Shown: in pieces, positions 1 through 9,114 of the stretch | Layout of the letters: each line of letters starts with the position of its first letter | Position numbering within the stretch: the stretch's first letter is position 1 | From: Methanobrevibacter ruminantium | GTDB taxonomy: Archaea; Methanobacteriota; Methanobacteria; Methanobacteriales; Methanobacteriaceae | Direction: 5' to 3' | NCBI RefSeq assembly: GCF_016294135.1 | Contig: NZ_JAEDCO010000002.1 | Coordinates: 1 to 64,000 of the forward strand | Length of the DNA: 64,000 bases | Program-made: the position numbers and the translations under genes | The notes under the pieces: model-generated | What the model was told of the DNA's origin: nothing | Databases searched by the model: none | The model's input: only the letters and a program-made list of their open reading frames with translations

Positions 1-1078
1 AGTACAATAAAGACTTAGAAGTACACTAAAAAAATTAGACGAGATATTACACAAAATATTCAAATATTACATCACAGACATAACAATCAAATATCACCAC
101 ATCTATTTAACCAACATCAAACACTAAGTTAAACTTAGGTTCTCACGAATATATAAAAACATTAATACGAGATTAATATTTATGATAATGAAATTTATAA
201 ACATTAATTTAGCCATATGTGGAAAAGCAGCCATCATAGTAATGTAAATACATATACTTAGGCCAACGCCATAAACACATGGCACAACTATTAGTGAAAG
301 TTACAACACTTACAAAAATAAAAATAAACTATTGCAAAAATTAATCTTTAATAATATTGAAAATGAATATATTTCATTTTTTAAAATAAGACTTAAATTA
401 ATAAAATTTTGAAGTTTAAGGATAAAATAAAAAGAAAAGATTTAGAAAATTTTAAAAAAATTTCAGATCTTTAAAATAATTAGTTAAAAGAAGAAGAAAA
501 TAGGAAAAAAGTGAAAAATGTAAAAAAACTGAATGAATGAGAAAAAAGCTAAAAAATTCTTTAAATGATAAATAAGTTAAAAAAATATCTTTTTTTATAA
601 AATAAACAATAAATTTTATTAGAAAAATAAAATAAATCGAAAATTTTCTGATAAAAATAAATACAAGTAAAAAAATTATTTATTTAATTAAAAAAATTGA
701 TAAATAACATCCATTTAAGAAAATAATAAAATTTATTCCTTTAAATCTAAAAAAAGGAAAATTTTTATCAGATTAGAACTAAAAATTTCCAAGAAAAATA
801 CAATTTCTAATATTTTTATAGTTTACAAGAATAAGAACTAATATATAAATATAACTATTTTTTCTTATCTTTATTTAAAGAAATGAATTTTTCATTAAAA
901 TCCCTGAAAACTATTTTTGAAAAAAAGATCTTTAAGAATAAGATAATTTAGGAATAATACGGGAGATAATAAAATTAATATATTATATATTATAGGGATA
1001 ATACTTTAGCTGAAAATGTATAAGTGAAAATGGCAATAATGTGGTGAAAAATATAACAATAGTTAATTTAGTTGTGCT
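1..1078. other. Long AT-rich intergenic region without a recognised gene
   Basis: About 1.1 kb in which no reading frame looks like a gene on either strand. Most of it is A/T homopolymer-like sequence. A patch around 200-310 is somewhat richer in G and C and could hold a small RNA, but I see no clear promoter or terminator pair to support one. Confidence 0.5.
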
Positions 1079-1129
1079 AAAAAAAAGAAAAAATTAAAAA
1101 ATTAGGAATTGTAGCTTCCTTAGAAGCTA
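1079..1129 (-). terminator. mer terminator: hairpin over the stop codon plus T-tract
   Basis: On the minus strand TAGCTTC (1129-1123) and GAAGCTA (1118-1112) form a 7-bp stem whose 4-base loop contains the TAA stop of mer. It is followed by a long T-rich run (1102-1079). Archaeal termination mainly needs the T-tract; the hairpin sitting on the stop codon is an extra feature. Confidence 0.6.
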
Positions 1130-2082
1130 GCAATTACTTCTCCTAATAATTTAATAGATTCTTCTACGTTTTTACCTACAGGGGATCCTGCTACGTATTG
1201 AGTTACACCCATTTCAGCTAAGCCTTCAATCTTAGGAATGAATTCATCAGGGGTACCACATACGGAGAATGCATCGAGTGCTTCATCGGTTACAGCGCCA
1301 ATAGCTCCACCGAAGTCACCTTTAGCTAAGAATGCACCCATTTGTTCATTGAATCCTTCAGGTAATCCGTGTCTTGCAATTACTGGAGGTGGGGAACCTG
1401 CTGCAATAAATGCAACTACAATTTTAGCTGCGTTTTTAGCTGCTTCAGAGTCTGCACCAATGGAAGTTGCAGTGTATGCACCTACATCAAATGCTTTGTC
1501 TCCACCTGCTGCTTCAATACCTTTTTTGATCATAGGCATAGCAGCTTCATAATCTTTAGGGTTGGAAGCGTTAATTAATACACCGTCAGCGATTTCACCA
1601 GCGGTTTCTAACATTTTAGGACCTTGTGCACCCATGTAAATAGGGATTGCATCTTGTACTTTTTTAGCTCCACCTAATGCTGCACCAGCTTCAGTTTTTC
1701 CACCGTCTAATAAGGTGTTAATGTCTGCAATAGCTGCTTTGATAGTGGATACAGGTTTTTCCCAAGCAATACCTAATGCGTCAAAGGTTGCTTTGTCACC
1801 AGGACCAATACCAAAGGTTGCTCTACCATTAGAGATTTCGTCGACAGTAGCAATTGCAGAAGCGGAAATTGCAGGGCTTCTTACGTATGGGTTGGTTACA
1901 CCAGGACCCATTTTAATGGTTTCAGTGTTTGCTGCAATTAATGCTAAGGTTTCGTATACGTTTTTGTTGTTGTAGTGGTCAGTGATCCATGCGTATTCAA
2001 AACCAACGTCTTCTGCTAATTTTACTAATCTTACGAGTTCATCTAACGGGATTTGAGGTACGAATTCTATACCAAATTTCAT
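1120..2082 (-). CDS. mer: 5,10-methylenetetrahydromethanopterin reductase (Mer)
   Basis: Catalyses the reversible F420H2-dependent reduction of methylene-H4MPT to methyl-H4MPT, a cytoplasmic step of methanogenesis from CO2. The 320-residue protein is a complete bacterial-luciferase-like TIM barrel, beginning MKFGIEFVPQ, with WITDHYNN near residue 36, GPGVTNPYVRSP near 60 and GIGPGDKATFDALG near 95, all typical of Mer. An ATG at 2082 is preferred over the in-frame TTG four codons upstream because GGTGAT lies four bases before it. The gene stands alone, with its own TATA box upstream and a hairpin/T-tract terminator at its end. Nothing is missing or unusual. Identification is by family resemblance and is firm. 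Confidence 0.97.
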   Translation of the reverse strand: MKFGIEFVPQIPLDELVRLVKLAEDVGFEYAWITDHYNNKNVYETLALIAANTETIKMGPGVTNPYVRSPAISASAIATVDEISNGRATFGIGPGDKATFDALGIAWEKPVSTIKAAIADINTLLDGGKTEAGAALGGAKKVQDAIPIYMGAQGPKMLETAGEIADGVLINASNPKDYEAAMPMIKKGIEAAGGDKAFDVGAYTATSIGADSEAAKNAAKIVVAFIAAGSPPPVIARHGLPEGFNEQMGAFLAKGDFGGAIGAVTDEALDAFSVCGTPDEFIPKIEGLAEMGVTQYVAGSPVGKNVEESIKLLGEVIASF

Positions 2083-2150
2083 ATTTATCACCAATTTTTA
2101 TTATGTTGTCTAGCTTATAAAGTATTTGTTATTTAAAAAATATAGAAAGA

Positions 2151-2163
2151 TTTATATATTAAA
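2151..2163 (-). promoter_or_regulatory. Probable TATA box of mer
   Basis: On the minus strand the sequence reads TTTAATATATAAA about 70 bases before the mer start codon, a good match to the archaeal TATA element. Transcription would begin about 25 bases further on, leaving a leader of roughly 45 bases. The rest of 2083-2608 holds nothing else I can recognise. Confidence 0.45.
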
Positions 2164-2608
2164 TAGGATTTGTTTATTTTTTTAATAAAAATATGAACAA
2201 TTATAAAAAATTAATAAATTTTTATATACAAAATTAAATTATACTTGATAAATATTAAAAATAATATATAAGAAAATTAGTTATTAAAAAATTGATAAAA
2301 CTTAATAAAATATTTAAAATAGATTAAATTTGTTATAAATTAATAAAACAAACAATTATCTACTAAATAATGGAGATTAAAAAACAAATATTTAATTTTA
2401 ATAGAATAGAACATTTAATATCATTCAAACAAAAATATCCAGATATTACTAAAAATAAAAAAATAATATTTCTGATTGGATAAAAAAGTAATTTAAAAAA
2501 GTTATAAATAATAAATATGACATATTATAATAAGAAATTAATTAATGAAAATGTTATAAAAAATTGATTAATTAAAATAAAATTATATTTATCAAAATAG
2601 GTTAAACA

Positions 2609-3697
2609 ATGGAAATTAGAGAATTAACAAAAGAAATAAGAGATAAATCACTTGAATATGCTAAGCCAAAAGAACTGGATAGTCTTTCTGCAAGCTGGTA
2701 TCAAGAGGATCTTTTATATTCTGGAAAAGGGAAAACCATATTCTTAATCCTACCTACTCCTGGCTGTTCATGGGCACTTGGTCCGAGTGGAGGATGCACA
2801 ATGTGCAGCTATATCTCAGATTGTTACCTTAAGCCAATTGAGAATTCCAAAATCATTGAACTCTTTGAAAAGGAATTAATCAAATGGGATTATAAGGAGG
2901 ATTACGAAAATGGAGATAAAATAGCTATAAAACTCTTTGCATCAGGAAGCTTCTTGAATCCAGACGAAGTTCCTAAAGAAGCTAGAGACTACGTTTTGAA
3001 AAAGTTAGCTGATATGGAAGAAATCAGTGAAATAGTTGTTGAATCCAGACCGGAATATGTTAAGGAAGATGTTTTAGATGAAATCTTCGAAATAATAGGG
3101 GATAAACTATTTGAAATCAGTATAGGTTTGGAAACTTCAAATGAAGAAACCAGATTGAATAAGATCAATAAGGGATTCAACAATAAAACCTTTGAAAAGG
3201 CAATAAATCTCATCAAAGAGTATAAAAACAAGCACAACATAAAATCTAAAGCTTACATATTTGTAAAACCTATATTGCTCTCTGAACAGGAAGCTATAAA
3301 TGAGGCAATTGAAACCGCAAGCTACTGTGAAGACTTAGGAGTGGATAGAGTATCATGCTGTCCAGCAACAATTCACAGAGGAACATTAATAGAAAGGCTT
3401 TGGAGAAGAGGATCATATAATCCTCCTTGGATTTGGTCAACTATTGAAGTAATCAATACAATAAGGCAAAATGTAAAGATTCCTGCATTGATGGATACCT
3501 CAGGATTCGGTTCAAGAAGAGGTCCTTACAACTGTAAAAAATGCAATAAGGAATTGAAACACAGAATTATAGATTCCAACTTTGACCAAAGCCAAATTGA
3601 ATATGATTGCGAATGCAAGAAGGAATGGGTTGCAGAAGTAAAATTCTCTGATTTGAATAAGTCCAAGACCCCAATAAAACATTTGCCATTGTATTAA
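2609..3697 (+). CDS. raSEA: Archaeosine biosynthesis radical SAM protein RaSEA
   Basis: Radical SAM partner of archaeosine synthase (ArcS). Together they convert preQ0-lysine at position 15 of archaeal tRNA to archaeosine. The 362-residue protein has the family's signature CSWALGPSGGCTMCSY near residues 50-65, supplying the cysteines for the [4Fe-4S] cluster, then an elongator-type radical SAM barrel with VVESRPEY and ISIGLETSNEETR. Near the C-terminus a CKKCNK...CECKK group probably binds metal. The ATG at 2609 follows AGGTTAAACA. It is monocistronic; no other archaeosine gene (arcTGT, arcS) lies in the window. The family assignment (TIGR01210 type) is confident; the partner is not visible here. 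Confidence 0.88.
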   Translation: MEIRELTKEIRDKSLEYAKPKELDSLSASWYQEDLLYSGKGKTIFLILPTPGCSWALGPSGGCTMCSYISDCYLKPIENSKIIELFEKELIKWDYKEDYENGDKIAIKLFASGSFLNPDEVPKEARDYVLKKLADMEEISEIVVESRPEYVKEDVLDEIFEIIGDKLFEISIGLETSNEETRLNKINKGFNNKTFEKAINLIKEYKNKHNIKSKAYIFVKPILLSEQEAINEAIETASYCEDLGVDRVSCCPATIHRGTLIERLWRRGSYNPPWIWSTIEVINTIRQNVKIPALMDTSGFGSRRGPYNCKKCNKELKHRIIDSNFDQSQIEYDCECKKEWVAEVKFSDLNKSKTPIKHLPLY

Positions 3698-3819
3698 ACA
3701 ATATATATTTATAAATAATAAAACTAATAAAATTATTAAATAATTATGCATAATATCTTATATGCATTAATATTTATCAAAGAGCAAAAATAATTAAAAA
3801 CAAATAAGGAGGGAAGATT

Positions 3820-4311
3820 TTGCATAAACAAACTACAATAAGCATTATTGCAATTATTTTAGGAATTCTTATCATTGCATTCCCAATGCTTGGAGTAATT
3901 GCAGCATCAGATATCCTTGGATTATCTGTTTTATTACTTGCAATCTTCTTATTAGCAAATGGTGTTAGTGAAGTGGAATACAACACAACCAGAGGATTGA
4001 TTAATACAATCTTAGGAATATTAATGTTAATAATTAGTTTAGGTTTAATATTCAACCCAAGCATATTTGCATTTTTAACTGCTTTGACAATTTACTTAGC
4101 AGGAATATTCTTAATCATAATAGGTTTAATAATCATTGTTGGAAACAGAGACAACAAATACGGATTCTGGATGGGAATATTAGGAATAGTTTTAGGTGTA
4201 ATATACATTATCCTTGGAACTTACATTAATAATCCACTCATTCTTGGTTCATTAATAGGAATCTGGTTATTGGTAACTGGAGTATTGAACTTATTAGATA
4301 ATGGTTATTAA
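3820..4311 (+). CDS. DUF308 (HdeD-like) membrane protein
   Basis: A 163-residue, almost wholly hydrophobic protein with about six membrane segments in two similar halves, as in the DUF308/HdeD family. The function in archaea is unknown; E. coli HdeD is linked to acid resistance, which cannot be transferred on this evidence. The start is a TTG, supported by a strong AAGGAGGG (3807-3814) at good spacing and by the absence of a suitable ATG. A paralogue with the same hydrophobic pattern lies at 12922-13440 on the other strand. Confidence 0.75.
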   Translation: MHKQTTISIIAIILGILIIAFPMLGVIAASDILGLSVLLLAIFLLANGVSEVEYNTTRGLINTILGILMLIISLGLIFNPSIFAFLTALTIYLAGIFLIIIGLIIIVGNRDNKYGFWMGILGIVLGVIYIILGTYINNPLILGSLIGIWLLVTGVLNLLDNGY

Positions 4312-4476
4312 ATGTAGAATAAATAATAAGAAATATTATTTATTCCCTTTACTATTTTTTAAAAAACATAATAATACAATAATTATAAACTACATATTAT
4401 TTTTATAAAACAATAATTCTAAAAAAAAAAAATAATTCTATTTTTAAATAATAAATTACTTTTAGGAAAATATACT

Positions 4477-5775
4477 ATGATAGCGATTAGTGCCGACTTT
4501 GACCCAGTTCACAAAGGACATGAGGAATTGATTAGAAAAGCCCGTGAAATAGCTGATGAGAAAGACATTGAACTAGCCATTTATATGAATAAGGGCTACA
4601 GTGCAAATCATGCTCCTTTTTTCACACCTTTTGAAGCAAGGAAGGAAATGGCTCTTGCATTAGGTGCAGATAAGGTAATTGGAGTTGAAGGATTACATCA
4701 TAGACTCATCTTATCATACAGCGTACCTATTAGACTTGCTAAAATGCATAAAGATGGCGTGACAGATTACATTACCGCTGCAGACATCAGTTTGGATGAA
4801 GTGAAAAAATATGCTGAAAGATTCATTCAAGAAGGCAGTTTCCTTGGAATGCCACAAGATTTCCCTAACAGAAATGTAATCAGATGGTATGCGATAAATG
4901 AATTCCTATCAAAAAGGTTCAATAGAAAGATTGATTTCCACCTTATTCCAGAGCTCACACAACCTAAAAAGGTTTCTGGAAGATTCATTAGAAAGGAAAT
5001 CCTAAAAAACGATTTGATTATCAGTAAAGATATAAGAAAATTGCTTCCTAACACAACAATTGAAATTTTGGAAAGGGAAATTGAAAATGGTACAATCCCT
5101 GGAAAAAGGAACATGAAAGTGTTGAAGCATAAGATGAACACTTACTCCAGATCAAACTTGACAAACATTGCTTATTTGAATGGTAAGGTAATCAATAGGA
5201 TTGTTGAAGGAAGATTCTATAAGGACGATGAGGAATCCATTTGGGCAAGCTTTAGAAGAGCGGATTATGGCCCTGTAATGACCCGTCTTGCAGCATCATG
5301 CATTGAAGAGGAAGTTACAAAAGATGAAGTTCTGAAACTAATGAGACATTATGAAGAACAAGGAGTCATTCCTGAAGAGCAGAATGTTGATAAAATCATT
5401 GAAAGGGCTTGGTATGTTGCTGAAGAAGTGGATAAGGGAGTTTCTGCAAAGGAAGCAAATGAAAAGTTCAGAACAAGAAAGGATTTGAAAGTAAATCCTT
5501 TAATGACTCTTGAATCCGGCTTGAACCTCACTAAATTTGAAGCAAAAAAAGTTCACGAAGGACTTGAGGCAAAGATTTTTGTCGATAAGGATAATCAAAT
5601 ATCCTGTGAGATAAAGGAAAAGAAGATTAAGATAAAAACAAATTTAAAGCTCCCTTCAAAGGAAGTAACCTATTTAAGATACATTTTAGACTCCAGATAC
5701 ATTCCTGTAAGTGGAGAATTAATTAAAAATAAAAGAAATGATTGGAGAGTAAAAATTACTATCCATGATTATTAA
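4477..5775 (+). CDS. Nucleotidyltransferase-fold protein resembling tRNA(Met) cytidine acetate ligase (TmcAL)
   Basis: A 432-residue protein. Its N-terminal 190 residues look like a HIGH-type nucleotidyltransferase: ADFDPVHKGHEELI at residues 6-19 carries an HxGH motif and KVSGRFIRKEI near 168 resembles the second nucleotide-binding loop. The overall plan (HxGH domain, then a helical region and a basic C-terminus) recalls bacterial TmcAL/YlbM, which makes N4-acetylcytidine in the anticodon of elongator tRNA-Met. The residues joining HxGH to the second motif differ from bacterial TmcAL, so a related adenylyl- or cytidylyltransferase is equally possible. The gene is isolated, with short AT-rich gaps on both sides, and the start ATG has only a weak AGGA. 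Confidence 0.55.
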   Translation: MIAISADFDPVHKGHEELIRKAREIADEKDIELAIYMNKGYSANHAPFFTPFEARKEMALALGADKVIGVEGLHHRLILSYSVPIRLAKMHKDGVTDYITAADISLDEVKKYAERFIQEGSFLGMPQDFPNRNVIRWYAINEFLSKRFNRKIDFHLIPELTQPKKVSGRFIRKEILKNDLIISKDIRKLLPNTTIEILEREIENGTIPGKRNMKVLKHKMNTYSRSNLTNIAYLNGKVINRIVEGRFYKDDEESIWASFRRADYGPVMTRLAASCIEEEVTKDEVLKLMRHYEEQGVIPEEQNVDKIIERAWYVAEEVDKGVSAKEANEKFRTRKDLKVNPLMTLESGLNLTKFEAKKVHEGLEAKIFVDKDNQISCEIKEKKIKIKTNLKLPSKEVTYLRYILDSRYIPVSGELIKNKRNDWRVKITIHDY

Positions 5776-5876
5776 AAAAATAATGAATTAAAAAATAATT
5801 AAATTATTAATGATTAAATTATTAATGATTAAATTATATGACTAAATTATGAAAAATGATTGAAACAACAATCATT

Positions 5877-6683
5877 TTATTTTCTATTTTTCAGTTTTTC
5901 AAATTTTTCACGTGTAGCTAAAGCCATGATTTTAGACTTTCTCTTTTTGTCAACATCATCTAAAAATTCCAAGACTTCATTCAATTCCTCATATTTACGC
6001 TTAGCTTTTTTATTTGATGATGAAATGCGTGATTTTGAAGAAGTTTCAAAATCCCTATTTTCAGTCAAGGACAATATTTCCCATAAGTCTTCGCTAAGAC
6101 CTAGTTTTTCTGCAGTTTCAAAAGTTTCTACAAGAAGTGCTGAAACGCCTTTTGTATAGGAACTTCTAAGGATCTTCAATTTGGAAACATCCCCAATTTC
6201 ATCACTGACAACATTTATATTGACATTTATATCACTATGAGACTCATTATTGTTAATGAAATCTCTCATGCTTTTGACGAAACTTTCAGCTTTTCTTCCT
6301 GAGAAATAAAGATTCAATTCCTCTGAACTAACTCTTCCCATAATAGCCGAATCAATGAAATGCTCATCGGTTAAATAATTTTCAATTTGCTTTGCTGTAT
6401 TTGGAGATATGTTGTTAAAGTCCAGGAAAATTCCATCTGTCAATGAGCCATACTTCAATGCAATAGCCAATGCACTTTGAGGGCTGTTTGCTGAAATTAA
6501 AATATCAGATTGGCGAGCAACCTCTTCAAAACTATCTAAAACAGCCAAATTAAATGATTTAACTAATTCCTTTGTCTTTTTTGATCTACCTTCAGTAGAA
6601 GTTAAAACCTCAAAACCATAGGATAAGAGTATTTTTGATAAAGTGTATGAAACTTCACCGAATCCTATAAATCCAAATTTCAT
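5877..6683 (-). CDS. NAD(P)-binding protein of the 6-phosphogluconate dehydrogenase/DUF1932 type
   Basis: A 268-residue protein opening with a Rossmann nucleotide-binding loop, MKFGFIGFGEVSYTLSKIL (GxGxxS), then SANSPQSAL and a DFNNISPNTAKQIE stretch typical of beta-hydroxyacid dehydrogenase relatives. The conserved RSSYTKGVSALLVETFE helix near residue 178 matches the DUF1932 C-terminal domain. Substrate unknown. The last 30 residues are strongly basic and lysine-rich. It ends close to an AT-rich spacer and follows the DUF89 gene in the same direction with a 57-base gap, so co-transcription is possible. Confidence 0.7.
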   Translation of the reverse strand: MKFGFIGFGEVSYTLSKILLSYGFEVLTSTEGRSKKTKELVKSFNLAVLDSFEEVARQSDILISANSPQSALAIALKYGSLTDGIFLDFNNISPNTAKQIENYLTDEHFIDSAIMGRVSSEELNLYFSGRKAESFVKSMRDFINNNESHSDINVNINVVSDEIGDVSKLKILRSSYTKGVSALLVETFETAEKLGLSEDLWEILSLTENRDFETSSKSRISSSNKKAKRKYEELNEVLEFLDDVDKKRKSKIMALATREKFEKLKNRK

Positions 6684-6740
6684 AATTAACCCCCAATTTT
6701 ATTATTTTCCAAATCGTCTAACAATTTAATATACTAATAA

Positions 6741-7601
6741 TTATAATGTAGTCAAGATATGGGAACCTTCGGCAAGCCCCAATTCCTTAGAGATTGAAGA
6801 ACATTTTGTACAAAGCAATACAAATATATCCTGTCCTTCCAGGTTCATTTCTGTCAATCCTTCAAAATTGCCCATTCCCTTAGAGATTACAAATGGGGAA
6901 TCCAAAAGGATTTCCTTAAACTCATCTGAAATCATTGATTCCACAACGCCTACAGAATCAGAGCCTGTAGTGATTAAAGTTGCAACTTCATCGAGACCTG
7001 CTTCCAATGCCTCTTTCATGCAGGCATCGTTTAAGATAGGCTTTTCCTTGACTGCCACAGTAATGTCAACATCATATTCCTTTATTTTTTCAAGAAGGAA
7101 CTTGTCAAAGACAATTTCTCCAGTGTTATCCACCAAATAGAGAACCTTATCATACTTTCTTAAAGCATCTTCAAACTCATTTATCTTGTTTATGACCAGT
7201 TCTTTCTTTAATCCTTCTGAAATCATAGATTCAAATTCTGTATCCAAGCCAAATGTGCCAAAATCAAGAATGTTCCCCACAATAGCTACCTTAACATAGG
7301 TTTCCAAACTATTGTCTTCCTTTAAGATTTCCCTAACTTTAGGCACTAATGACAATGCAATCTCATTTCCTTCCTTCTTTTGATTGTAATAAGGATCATA
7401 GCAACCAGTTTCCTTTTTAATGTATTGATGAATCCTTGTTCCAGTGGCATTTGAAGACAATTCCTTTGAGAAGTTTTCGCCTAGATAAGATAAGACATCT
7501 TGAATCAATTTGAATTTCAAATCCTCATCATCTGTAGATAAGTCAATAGCTTCCTTTGCTTGTCTTAAAAAACATGCCCCACATTCATAATAAACTTTAA
7601 T
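6741..7601 (-). CDS. DUF89/ARMT1-like metal-dependent phosphatase family protein, apparent ATT start
   Basis: Family members are metal-dependent phosphatases or damage-control enzymes acting on phosphometabolites. The core shows the expected NATGTRIHQY, DNTGEIVFD and KGMGNFEG motifs. The first ordinary start codon in frame (TTG at 7520) would remove the conserved N-terminal CxxC. Reading on upstream restores KVYYECGACFLRQAKEA, the normal start of archaeal DUF89 proteins. The codon where the initiator Met belongs is ATT (7601-7599), three bases after a perfect GGTGAT. I therefore annotate 286 residues starting at ATT. No ATG, GTG or TTG lies in frame between there and the ribosome binding site. 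Family call firm, substrate unknown, start inferred. Confidence 0.75.
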   Translation of the reverse strand: MKVYYECGACFLRQAKEAIDLSTDDEDLKFKLIQDVLSYLGENFSKELSSNATGTRIHQYIKKETGCYDPYYNQKKEGNEIALSLVPKVREILKEDNSLETYVKVAIVGNILDFGTFGLDTEFESMISEGLKKELVINKINEFEDALRKYDKVLYLVDNTGEIVFDKFLLEKIKEYDVDITVAVKEKPILNDACMKEALEAGLDEVATLITTGSDSVGVVESMISDEFKEILLDSPFVISKGMGNFEGLTEMNLEGQDIFVLLCTKCSSISKELGLAEGSHILTTL

Positions 7602-7783
7602 ATTATCACCTGAAATAAAAAATAAATAATTAATAATATTCTAATTATATATTTATAAATTAAAATTATTAAAATTATTGAAAAAATAGTAAAAATATGT
7701 ATGGAAAAAAGAAAATAATAAAAAAATAGAAATAAATAAAAATTGCTGAAAATAGCTAAAAAGAAATATGAATAAAATATGCA

Positions 7784-7984
7784 TTATCCGCCATAAATAA
7801 TTTGGATAAACTCTATCTCATCACCATCTTCGATTGTTTCCTCTTCGATAACAATCTCACCATTCTTTTTGCTTACCATGGTTTCTGAAGATAAATCCAA
7901 ATCATCCAATAAATCCTTAATAGTTAAATCGCCGTCAATTTCTCTCTCTTCCACTTTATCCTTGATTTTTAATGTAAAACTCAT
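7784..7984 (-). CDS. Ubiquitin-like sulfur carrier (MoaD/ThiS/SAMP family)
   Basis: A 66-residue beta-grasp protein ending in Gly-Gly (IQIIYGG), the C-terminus that is adenylated and thiocarboxylated in ThiS, MoaD and archaeal SAMPs. It lies 125 bases downstream of, and in the same direction as, an NcsA/TtuA-type tRNA thiolase. This suggests it is the sulfur donor for 2-thiolation of tRNA wobble uridine, as SAMP2 and NcsA work together in Haloferax. No E1-like activating enzyme (UbaA/MoeB) lies nearby. A role in thiamine or molybdopterin synthesis is the alternative, but the neighbour argues against it. Confidence 0.8.
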   Translation of the reverse strand: MSFTLKIKDKVEEREIDGDLTIKDLLDDLDLSSETMVSKKNGEIVIEEETIEDGDEIEFIQIIYGG

Positions 7985-8108
7985 AAAGTCACCTTATTTA
8001 TTTTTTTATCCCTTCACTTTTAATATGTAAATCATAATATTTAAATTATAACAATTGTTAAAAAATATGGAAAATTATAAAAAAATTAAAAAAAAATGAA
8101 ATGGAAAG

Positions 8109-9029
8109 TTATTTTCCCAATTCCTCTAGAAAAGTGCAAGCCCTGCATAATCTATTTGAAGATGGCTCTCCACAGCGTTCGCATCTGTCAAATTCATAAT
8201 CATGAGCCATTTCGCTTCTGATTGCTGGCCTTATCTTATCAAATCCTCTAAGTGTGGAATACTTTATTGTTGGATGTTCCTTAACCAATTCATTTAAGAT
8301 ATTGGAAATTTCCATCCTGAATGATTCCTGTGCATACGGACAGCCTGCAAGGTGAATATCCAAACCTTTTGCAAGTGCATAAAGACCAATTTCCTTTTCA
8401 GGAATTTCTCTAAGTGGCTTGATTTTTACAGTGAACAAATCACTGTTGGATTCTGTCTTAGGACCTATCTTTGCCAAGTTTTCAGTATTTCCTTCTAAAT
8501 AATTCATTAGAATAGCTTGGGTTTCATCATCTAAATTATGACCTGTTGCAATCTTGGTTGCACCAAATTCCCTTGCAGCCCTATTGATAATCCATCTCCT
8601 GAATACACCGCAATAGGTACAGGATCCCCTATGGTTTTCCTTTTTCATTATCTCGTCCAAGTCAATGTCAAAGCATTCCTTAAATGAAACAACCTTATGT
8701 GGAATTCCAAGTCTCTCAGCATGTGCCTTAGCAATCTCCACTCCTTCCTCTCTGTAGCCTGCAATTCCTTCATCAATGGTTACAGCACATAATTCTATAA
8801 TATGCCTTTTGACATATGAATTGAGAATTTCTAAAGTCACTACACTATCCTTCCCTCCAGACAATGCAACTAAAACCTTATCTCCCTTTTCGATAAAGTT
8901 TTCCTTCTTGATTGTTTGCTTGACCTTCTTTTCAATGCTTTCAATAAAACAATCCTTACATAAAGCCTGTCCGGAAGCTTTTCTCTTTATAATCACATTC
9001 GGATTTCCACATTTAGTACAAGATCCCAT
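8109..9029 (-). CDS. ncsA: tRNA 2-thiolation protein NcsA/TtuA family
   Basis: A PP-loop ATPase that adenylates and thiolates tRNA uridine (C2 sulfur of U34 or U54). The 306 residues contain an N-terminal zinc finger (CTKCG...CKDC, residues 4-28), the PP-loop SGGKDS near 56, ATGHNLDDETQ near 158, the catalytic/Fe-S cysteines SCTYCG near 132-138 and CPYAQE near 224, and a C-terminal zinc finger (CERCGEPSSNRLCRAC). This is the complete TtuA/NcsA layout. The next gene downstream encodes the GG-ending sulfur carrier. The window also holds ThiI (59360-60508), a separate 4-thiouridine system. Confidence 0.9.
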   Translation of the reverse strand: MGSCTKCGNPNVIIKRKASGQALCKDCFIESIEKKVKQTIKKENFIEKGDKVLVALSGGKDSVVTLEILNSYVKRHIIELCAVTIDEGIAGYREEGVEIAKAHAERLGIPHKVVSFKECFDIDLDEIMKKENHRGSCTYCGVFRRWIINRAAREFGATKIATGHNLDDETQAILMNYLEGNTENLAKIGPKTESNSDLFTVKIKPLREIPEKEIGLYALAKGLDIHLAGCPYAQESFRMEISNILNELVKEHPTIKYSTLRGFDKIRPAIRSEMAHDYEFDRCERCGEPSSNRLCRACTFLEELGK

Positions 9030-9114
9030 ATTAAAGTCATCCTTTTATAAAATAATAAAATAATTTTTTCTTTTTTGATTTATATAATATTTAACTAACT
9101 AATCGGTTTTTAAA

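Noticed and set aside
2370..2483. 37-codon ORF in the AT-rich gap before the archaeosine gene
   Set aside because: No ribosome binding site and composition typical of random AT-rich sequence.
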